In this document: positions 57,186-64,000 of the stretch, one piece after another | How positions within the stretch are numbered: position 1 is the first letter of the stretch | How the letters are laid out: each line of letters opens with the position of its first letter | From: Cycas panzhihuaensis | Taxonomy: Eukaryota > Cycadophyta | Direction of reading: 5' to 3' | Assembly: GCA_023213395.1 (NCBI GenBank) | Contig: CM041465.1 | Coordinates: forward strand, 13,516,001-13,580,000 | DNA: 64,000 bases | Translations under genes and position numbers: made by a program | Notes under the pieces: model-generated | What the model was told of the DNA's origin: nothing | Seen by the model: the letters and a program-made list of their open reading frames with translations, nothing else | Database searches by the model: none

Positions 57186-59580
57186 CTTTAGTACATAAAA
57201 AATATGGTTTACAAATGAAATTTTATACTTCTCAACAAAATATGTGTCTTTAGAAGGAATCAAAGAACTCAATAAATCAATACACTTATATAATTTCAAA
57301 TATACTCTTTGAAAGAACTATGTAAGTAATCACAATGCCTTTGAAAAATGAAAGATGCCTTTAGATAAAATCAACTAGATGCAACTTTTATAAGTGCAAT
57401 AACGAAATGAATTTTTTAAGTGTATGCCTTTAGAATAAACTTTAAAATATACCTTTTAGACATACTTTGAAATATAATGAATATAAGAGCAAATTTTGTA
57501 TGTAGCTAAGATCTTTTAAACTATATAGATTTGAAATGAAATTTTGATGATGAAACATAAAGAATTCTTAACCTTTGATTTTTCAAATAAATAAATACAA
57601 ACTTGAGCAAGAAAATAGCTTTCTTTTCAATGAAAAAAATCCTTTTGCCTTAATGAACATATATAATGTTGAAAATCTAAGAAGTATATATAAGTATATT
57701 TTCACCTTGAAAGATAAAGAATATGAAGAAGAAACCTTTTAAAAAAAATGAATTGTACCCATTTTGAATTACAGGTCCAATTGGCTTGTCACTTACTTTA
57801 TTATCAATTTCTACTACAAATCATCTTAAAAGGAGCTATATGCAAGTCAAATGAAAGCCTCAAACATGTGTTATAAGTGATCAATAAGAAATGAAATAAA
57901 GTACTCCTTAAAAGAAAAGTTTAGAAGATAATCCTGTTTGAATATCTTGAATGCTCAAATTGAGTAGCTTTAAAGCTAAACTAAACAGTGTCAAAATAAG
58001 GTGAGATTACACCAATTTGAATATTAATAAAATATCTATTTAACAAAACTAACCATTTTGAGAATGCATTCCTGTAAGTTAAGATTTTAATATACCAAAG
58101 ATGCGATCCTCCTTTTAAGGCTTAACGAGAGCCCGGGGCTCAAAAATATTATAAAATACTAGTAAAATCTTATAGAATAATGTAAATAAATCAATTATAG
58201 TTTAGAGAGCTACTTAGTATACTTTTGAGTTAAAATCTTTAAGAAATAATGTATAAAAAAAATGTGGAATAATGATAAATTAGAAGTTGTTATGTACCTC
58301 AACTTTGAGGGCTTAGAGCACCTACAAAATAGAATACAAATACAATAAAACTAACTTAAAACTATAGATCTCTAAAAAATCTTTCACCAGAATTAAATGG
58401 TACTCAATTCTGAGCTATGAAGCTCAAGATATTAAAGCAACTATAAAATGTATACCAAGGTTAAGAAAATAGGGAGCAAAAATAAGGTCAACTTTAACCC
58501 ACTCAAACTTGCAAGATATTCAGTCAAATTAAGCAAAAAACACCTTCAAGAAGTAGTGCTCTGGACTAGAATTTCAATAAATTTTACAGTTTTAAAATCT
58601 GATTTCTGATTGAGGAGATATAGCTAAAAATGTTAGTACTTTTTATGTAAATATGGTAAAAAACACTAAAGTGTCACTTTCACCGATTAAAAGAATGATT
58701 AAAGTAAATGCTAAAAAATAAAATGAGTAGATAGTGATGAAGTTTGTTGAAAATAAATTACTATAGAGTAGATCCAGGTAAAAAATAATCTTTCGATGAT
58801 AAAATATAACTTGATAAAAAAGTGATTTTGTGAAAATAATTTAAAACAACTTTAAAAATAAATTATTGACTTTAAATTGACTGAAAGCATATCAAATCAT
58901 CTCCAAATATGGCATATGACTAGTCGGAATTATACCTCAAAAAGTTTTAGACGCAATGGGGTAGGTTTTGTCAGAAACTGATAACCCAGTCAAAAGTTAT
59001 AGCAAAAATTTTCCAAGTACCCTATGTTTTAATGAAAAATAAAAATAAAATAAAATGAAAAATATGATAAGGGTTTAGTTGGCCCATTTTGAAATAAGCT
59101 AAAGGTCATATGAAGAATCATAAAGTTGGGGGATGAGGCTTAAGGGGGCTAATGCCCTTTAAAATTCTGGATCTTAAAAAATATTTAATTTAATTAATTT
59201 TTTTTTTAACTTTATAAAAAAAATATAATAAAAATAAAAATATTTAAAAAAATTAAAATTGTAGCAGTGCTGCCACCATCGTCACCGTTGTGCTATCGAT
59301 GTGCTGTTGCCATGCTCTACAATATACCCCCGTTGTGCTTCTCCTATGTATCGCCACAATGACCGAACCAGAGAATAGCTCTAGATGATTATCACCACTC
59401 ATTGTTCGCTCGTTGAGATACGATTAATGCAATCACACCAACACGTAGGGAGAGATTCAACATAAAGGTGTAGCAGGCAGGATGCTCTATTTGGTATAAA
59501 TGGTTTTAGGTGATGAAAAAGATATAACATTAAGGAGCCTTGAAGCTATGAGAAAAATGTGAGAAGGTTTATCTGGAAGC
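57186..59580. other. E9 non-coding interior
   Basis: AT-rich DNA without recognised domains. An A/T homopolymer-rich patch lies at about 59180-59260. It is followed by an unusually CpG-bearing stretch at 59263-59420 that starts GTAGCAGTGCTGCCACC. A possible short coding piece is at 59598-59695 (LSNNVVSTLEELYERFVTLA on the plus strand); I cannot name its family. Confidence 0.45.
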
Positions 59581-59689
59581 ATACACTTCCCTCCTATCTT
59601 TTGGTCTCTCTAATAATGTTGTTTCTACACTGGAAGAACTATATGAAAGGTTTGTTACTTTGGCAGATAGAGAGATGGTAGAACAATAG

Positions 59690-60175
59690 ATTTTTTAGTT
59701 GGGGTAGTGATCAGTTGATGAGTGGTACTATTGATAGTATTCTACTTTAAAAATTTGGTACCATAACAGGTGGAATTAGTGAGGGCATGGAAGTAAGATC
59801 ATAAAAATGGGATGATTGTGTAATTAAAGCACTTAAAAAGAACAAAGAGCATTTCGAATCAGAGATGGAAGGGCTTGGATATGTGACAGAAATATAGATT
59901 AAAGAGGCAGAAGCATTTGGGAGGATCAATGGTCTGAAACAGAAGATTTAGTATGATGATATTGAAAAGAAAACTATAGAGGACAAGATCTCAAAGTTGA
60001 AACAAGAGAAAGTGAATATTAGAGGGACATAATAAAGATTGAAAATAGAATCAATGAGATAGTAAACAGAATCTACAAGGACTTTAGTGAGTCGGTAGGA
60101 GTAGCTAATATTCATGTGTATGAAGAAAATCAATTAACTTCTGCACAAGGAGTAAATGTGAAATATAATAGAGAA
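59690..60175 (+). pseudogene. SMC1: Captured SMC1 fragment (hinge and following coil) in E9
   Basis: SMC1 is the cohesin ATPase subunit that holds sister chromatids. The plus frame reads FSWGSDQLMSGTIDSILL, then KFGTITGGISEGMEVRS (59753-59803), KWDD, ALKKNKEHFESEMEGLG (59830-59880), KEAEAFGRINGLKQKI, DDIEKKTIEDKISKLKQEK (59957-60013) and, after a frameshift and a gap of about 35 codons, ENRINEIVNRIYKDFSESVG (60045-60105) and VANIHVYEENQLTSAQ. This follows the plant SMC1 hinge end (GTMTGGTSGGMEA) and the adjoining coiled coil in order. No intron is evident inside the matched part, so capture from a spliced transcript is possible. It lies antisense to the element. Stops exclude function. Confidence 0.8.
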
Positions 60176-60289
60176 ATATTTAAAATATATATTTATATAA
60201 AATAAAGAAGACCTATATCTCCCTCTAGAGGAGTATTATGTTTGTAGATAGAAGAAGATGAGATCTCCTAACCCTGGAGATGCGAGGCT

Positions 60290-60505
60290 TAGCTATCCAA
60301 TAGATGTAGATGATGTAAAAGTACAAATTCGTCTTGCCTTGGCCAATCCCTATGATAACTGCACTAATCACACTAAGAAACTCACTAGAAATGTAGTGTT
60401 GGTGTAATAAGGTAACTATACTTTTACAATGAAGGCCAAATTTATACAAGAAGCTGGTGCAGTAGCTCTTCTTGTTATGAATGAAAGGAAAGAGCAGGAG
60501 GAGAA
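60290..60505 (+). pseudogene. SPPL: Captured PA-domain fragment of a signal-peptide-peptidase-like gene in E9
   Basis: The plus frame reads DDVKVQIRLALANPYDNCTN, then KKLTRNVVLV, two stops (TAATAA) where most relatives have QRG or ERG, GNYTFTMKAKFIQEAGAVAL and LLVMNERKE. The order (DNCTN...K-L...V-L-V-x-R-G-N-C-x-F-T-x-K-A...A-G-A-x-A-L-L-V-x-N) is that of the luminal protease-associated domain of plant SPPL intramembrane proteases. Vacuolar sorting receptors or subtilases carry PA domains too, but the FTxKAK and LLVMNE text favours SPPL. Only about 70 codons are present, and the aspartyl-protease membrane part is absent. Confidence 0.7.
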
Positions 60506-60625
60506 GCCACAAATGAAACCAAAAAAAATTTAAATATATTAATGGAAGTATATCAAATAAATAAAATGTATATATATTTGTATCTAAAATCTTTCAAATA
60601 TACTGGAGCAGATATATCGAAAAAC

Positions 60626-60650
60626 CAAGATATATATATATATATATGTT
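60626..60650. repeat. (TA)n microsatellite
   Basis: About eleven TA units within the E9 interior, followed by an A-rich run. Confidence 0.85.
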
Positions 60651-60832
60651 TAAATAAAAAAAAATTAGGAAGAACCTGGTAATGCAATTGTGATAGATTT
60701 GTAGTAGATTAACTTTCGAAGATGAGATCTTTTTCCACACAAGGCAAAACTTCAAACAGATTCTTCCAGTAGACAGATATGCTATAGTATAACTTCTCTA
60801 GGAGACTTATTAGGCTATATACACACCAAATC

Positions 60833-61520
60833 TTACATAGATTTAAAAGAAAATATTGAATAAATAGACCAAAAAATACCAAAAATGGTCAAATATTTAA
60901 CACAATATACAAATCTAGAGAAAATATTACATAGATATGGAGAAAATGTTGAAAAAATATACCAAATACACAAAAAATGGTCAGATATTTAATGGAATAT
61001 ATAGATCTAAATATAATATTGCATAGATCTAGAGAAAATATTAAATAAATAGACAAAATATACTAGAAATGGTCAAATAATTAATAAAATATGTAGATAT
61101 GTAGAAAATATTACATAGATCTGAGAAAAAATATTGAATAAATGGACTAAATATACTAAAAATGGTTAAATATTTAACAAAATATGTAAATCTGTAGAAA
61201 ATATTGCATAGATCTAAGAAAAAATATTGAATATATACACAAAATAAACCGGAAATAGCTAGGTATTTGATAAAATATGTAAATCTTATTGATAAAACTT
61301 CTTAGAGTGATGAAATCTTTGAATATTTGCTGATTACAGCTGTGAACCTACACAAATCTACAAAAAATATTGAATAAATAGATAAAATACGATAGAAATG
61401 ACCAAATATTTGATAAAAATATGTAAAGTTTATTAATAAGAACTCTATAGAGTGATGAGATCTTGAATATTTATTGATTATAGTTGTTCTCCTGCACAGA
61501 TCTGAAAAATATTTGTTATT
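60833..61520. repeat. E9 tandem repeat, unit about 93 bp
   Basis: Units that start TTACATAGATCT or TTGCATAGATCT and contain AAAATATTGAATAAATAGAC and AAAATGGTCAAATATTTAA. Starts are at 60833, 60927, 61019, 61111 and 61204, giving spacings of 94, 92, 92 and 93. From about 61290 two longer variants follow with an extra insert containing AGAGTGATGA and GAATATTTGCTGATTA. Confidence 0.85.
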
Positions 61521-61689
61521 TCTCAAGTATAAATCAAGAATAATCAGATCTTTAATGAGAAATAATACAAGAAACTGTTAAAAACTTTATAGAAGATAAA
61601 TATAACCAATATTTGGCTTGACATAAGTAGATCTATTATAGATGCTAATAGATCTTCTTTCTCCTCAAAAAAACTTCAACAGGCCAGGA

Positions 61690-61709
61690 ATCTATGCTTT
61701 GATATCAAA
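61690..61709 (-). other. E9 primer-binding site (initiator Met type, decayed)
   Basis: Next to the right LTR, the minus strand reads TTTGATATCAAAGCATAGAT, close to TTGGTATCAGAGC, the common plant initiator-Met primer site, with three G-to-A type changes. It fixes the element's direction as minus. Confidence 0.75.
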
Positions 61710-62077
61710 TTAAGGATTATAAAATAATGGAGACAAGGCAAAGCATAATCACATAGTTAAAACATTATTGCATAAACACATAAATCTTTTGGATCCAATC
61801 CATGATGAGTGAGTACATAGTAAATCTCCAAATGTAGATGATGTCTAAAGACATCAGGGTTGCACACCCCTCCAAATATATAATTTGAGGGAGCGAAACT
61901 CTTTAACCCTTAGAATTCAAATAATAATAAAATATTATATAACTTAACTCAAATTAACTTTAACCTTACCTTATACTTACCTTCACATATAAGCATCCAC
62001 ATGTGTAAATTAGTGGAAGTGAGGTGTACACTCCTAGGTAAAAGGTGGGAGTAGGGTGATGATCATTAACCCTAATA
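61710..62077 (-). repeat. E9 5' LTR
   Basis: 368 bp, matching 56043-56428. The outer end on the minus strand has decayed from TGTTGG to TATTAGG. A TATATAATT-like box is near 61878. Confidence 0.85.
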
Positions 62078-62082
62078 AGTGT
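62078..62082. repeat. E9 target site duplication (right), AGTGT
   Basis: Matches 56038-56042. Confidence 0.8.
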
Positions 62083-62600
62083 CTTCCAAAATAATTAAAG
62101 GAATTGAGTATCCCGATCTAAAATGATAGAAGAAGGCAAGCCAAAATTCTTCCATACATACTCAAAGAACAACTTAGCTGCCCCTATTCCTATGATTGTC
62201 TTCTTACAAGGCATTAAACATATCACCTTGCTAAATCTATCTCCATCAATAAAGAGATAGTCATGTCCCTTCCTAGTTATGGGAAGTCCCCCTAAAAAAT
62301 CTATGGAGATACTTTCCCAAGGCCTAATGAGAATAGGAACTGGTGTATACAATCCTAATTTTCTAGAAGAGGGCTTAGAAGTATTACACATTACACATCC
62401 TTTTATATATTTCCTTACATCATTTTGCATCTTTGTCTATACAACATATCTTCTCAAGTTTGATAAAGTCTTATCTATACCAAAGTGACCAACCACTTTA
62501 GAAGTATGGGATTCTCTAAGCCACTTGATCTTGTCTCCTTTTGATGGAACATAGAGCTACTCTCCTTTGAGAAGTAAACCATCCTTCCAAGCAAGCTAGG
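62083..62600 (-). pseudogene. E8 integrase N-terminal half
   Basis: HTSKVVGHFGIDKTL near 62510-62465 and CVMCNTSKPSSRKLG (62400-62355) form the HHCC zinc part. The core starts with SISIDFLGGLPITRKGHDYL (first Asp, about 62310), then RFSKVICLMPCKKT, and ends with FGLPSSIILDRDTQFL (second Asp, about 62110). E9 then interrupts it. The AKLFFEYVWKNFGLP text is chromovirus-like. A stop and frame changes occur upstream of 62430. Confidence 0.8.
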
Positions 62601-62789
62601 AAGGTCTTCCTTGTTCTAGGTTCTCTAATTCTTCATTCAAGGATTCATCTTCATGGTACAAGTCTTTGTACTCTTCATGATGCATTGGCTCCACCTGCAA
62701 ACTCATAAGAGAACTATAAATAAAAGTAGAAGAAAAAGTGGAACAAGGTGGTGTAGATAACATATCAGCAATTTTGTTAGTAGATCCTT

Positions 62790-63130
62790 TTTTATACTTA
62801 ATTACAATATTGAATTGTTATAAATAACTCATCCACTTCATGTATCTTACTTGCTGTAATTTGCTTTGGGTTTACAAAAATTAAAGTGGCTTATGATCAG
62901 TATGAACTACAACCTCTTTTCCAAGTAAGTAGGATCTTCAATACTTGCATGCTTGATGTAGTGCAAATATTTCTCGATCATATGTTGGGTAGTATTTTAC
63001 TTGAGGGGTGAAGACTTCTGAATGGTAAGTAATAGGCTTCCCATCTTGAATAAGAATATCTCCCATTGCATTTCCACTTGCATCAACTTCTACTTTAAAA
63101 GGCCTTTGTAAATTTGGTATTGCCAAAATT
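62790..63130 (-). pseudogene. E8 RNase H
   Basis: FKVEVDASGNAMGDILIQ (63096-63043) holds the first catalytic Asp; then ITYHSEVFTPQVKYYPTYDR and EIFALHQACKY (catalytic Glu), and after a stop LGKEVVVHTDHKPL with the third Asp near 62910. A standard RT-linked RNase H, broken by a few stops. Confidence 0.8.
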
Positions 63131-63297
63131 GGTGCTTCATAAATTTTCTTCTTTAAAAGAAGAAAAGATTTTTCCTCCTTAGAACCCTAAGTAAACTTTT
63201 CATTAACTTTTGTCAATCCATGTAGAGGTGTTGTAACCTATGAGAAATGAAGAATAAACTTTCTCAAGTATTGACAAGCTCCTAAAAAACTTCTTAC

Positions 63298-64000
63298 CTA
63301 TATGGTGTTTGTTAGCCTAGGCCATTTGAGGATGGCTTGAGTCTTAAGTGGATCGATGCTTAACTTTCCTCCTCCAACTACAAAGCCTAAGAAGACTAAG
63401 TTATCCTTGCCAAATTCACACTTCTTCACATTAAGCTTCAAATGATTCTTAGCCAAAGTCTTCAAAACTTCTTCTATGTGTTGCAAATGTTCCTCCCATG
63501 TGTTGCTAAAAATCAAAATTTCATTAAGATAAACAATAACAAAATTATCCAAGTAAGGCCTTAACACTTCATTCATTAGCCTCATGAATGTTATAGGAGC
63601 ATTACATAATCTGAAAGGCATAACCATCCACTTAAAAAGTCCTTACTTTTTTTTTAAGTTCGTCTTCCATATATCCTCCTCTTTGACCCTAACTTAGTGA
63701 TAACCACTTTTCAAATCAAACTTAGTAAAATAACAAGCATGTTGAATTTGATCAAGCAAATCATCTATACAAGGTAAAGGGTAGCAATTTTTAATTGTGA
63801 TTTTATTCAAAGCATGAAAGTCTATAAATATTCTCCATCCTCTGTCCTTCTTAGGCACCAAGACAATTGGTGACCCACAAGGTGAACATGAAGGTCTTAT
63901 GACCCCTTGATCAAGCAACTCCTCAACTTGTCTCTTTATCTCGTTATTCTCTACAATGGAGTGCCTATATAAAGCAACATTAGGAAATGGTGCATCTCCT
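63298..64000 (-). pseudogene. E8 reverse transcriptase, cut by the window edge
   Basis: From the edge: LLDQGVIRPSCSPCGSPIVL and VPKKDRGWRIFIDFHALNKI (63918-63800), DDLLDQIQHACYFTKFDLKSGYH (first catalytic Asp, about 63705), a frameshifted gap, then MVMPFRLCNAPITFMRLMNE (63627-63570), the catalytic box FVIVYLNEILIF with Y-L-N-E where YLDDI is expected, and KKCEFGKDNLVFLGFVV. ILKWP near 63320 ends the connection. The D-D to N-E change makes it inactive. The remaining 5' part, including gag and the 5' LTR, lies beyond 64000. Confidence 0.85.

Larger units (their letters stand above)
56043..62077 (-). mobile_element. E9: LTR retrotransposon carrying host-gene fragments
   Basis: 6,035 bp with LTRs of 386 and 368 bp and a perfect 5-bp duplication, AGTGT, inserted in the E8 integrase. 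A decayed initiator-Met-type primer site next to the right LTR and a purine tract next to the left LTR show that it reads on the minus strand. It lacks protease, integrase and RT. It contains a gag-like domain near its 3' end, a 93-bp tandem repeat near its 5' end and, on the plus strand, fragments of SMC1 and of an SPPL PA domain. This is the structure of a non-autonomous element that has captured genes. Confidence 0.85.

Noticed and set aside
60290-60505. PA fragment as part of a vacuolar sorting receptor or subtilase
   Set aside because: Both carry PA domains, but the FTxKAK and A-G-A-x-A-L-L-V-x-N text fits SPPL better; the alternative is kept only as a lower-probability option.

Overview
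The window looks like nuclear DNA of a land plant with a large, repeat-rich genome. It is made almost entirely of nested LTR retrotransposons. The grounds are Ty3/Gypsy and Ty1/Copia domains of plant types, a plant-style dual-RNase-H (Tat-like) element, and two captured fragments that read as plant SMC1 and a signal-peptide-peptidase-like protein. I see no intact host gene, no tRNA or rRNA gene and no CRISPR array. Most of the DNA is AT-rich and CpG-poor with many stop codons. One element (23356-36469) is GC- and CpG-rich and clearly younger.

Layout, with element names used below. E1 (1-3329): a 3.3-kb non-coding block from the 3' internal part of a minus-strand Tat-like element, nearly identical to 48734-52045. 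E2 (3330 to about 12.7 kb): a plus-strand Tat-like remnant with gag, protease, RT, RNase H, an antisense ORF and a 3' LTR, but no integrase. About 12.7-15.9 kb: unassigned DNA with two short tandem-repeat patches. E3 (about 15.9-22.34 kb): a tandem Copia array, internal-LTR-internal-LTR. E4 (22.35-23.35 kb, resuming at 36.47-36.87 kb): a Copia-type gag ORF and a 213-bp LTR, split by E5. E5 (23356-36469, minus): a complete Tat-like element with 2.53-kb LTRs and the target duplication GACAT. E6 (about 36.87-38.19 kb and 48.25-53.76 kb, minus): an old Tat-like LTR plus 3' internal region, split by E7. E7 (38189-48248, plus): a complete but decayed Gypsy element with 359-bp LTRs, an internal minisatellite and an extra ORF. 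E8 (about 55.2-56.04 kb and 62.08 kb to the window end, minus): a chromovirus-like element split inside its integrase by E9. E9 (56043-62077, minus): an LTR element with the target duplication AGTGT that carries host-gene fragments.

History: the nesting gives an order of insertion, E7 into E6, E5 into E4 and E9 into E8. E1, E2, E5 and E6 belong to one broad Tat-like group and share LTR ends, gag/pol or the 3' internal region. E2 and E6 also share an antisense ORF.

The most notable findings are the transduplication of SMC1 and PA-domain (SPPL) sequences in E9, an archaeal-type RNase H placed after the integrase in E5, a minisatellite in E7 whose unit resembles E7's own LTR start, and the near-identical 3.3-kb blocks 45 kb apart in otherwise decayed DNA. 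All domain names come from motifs read by eye. Lineage names and percent identities are estimates.
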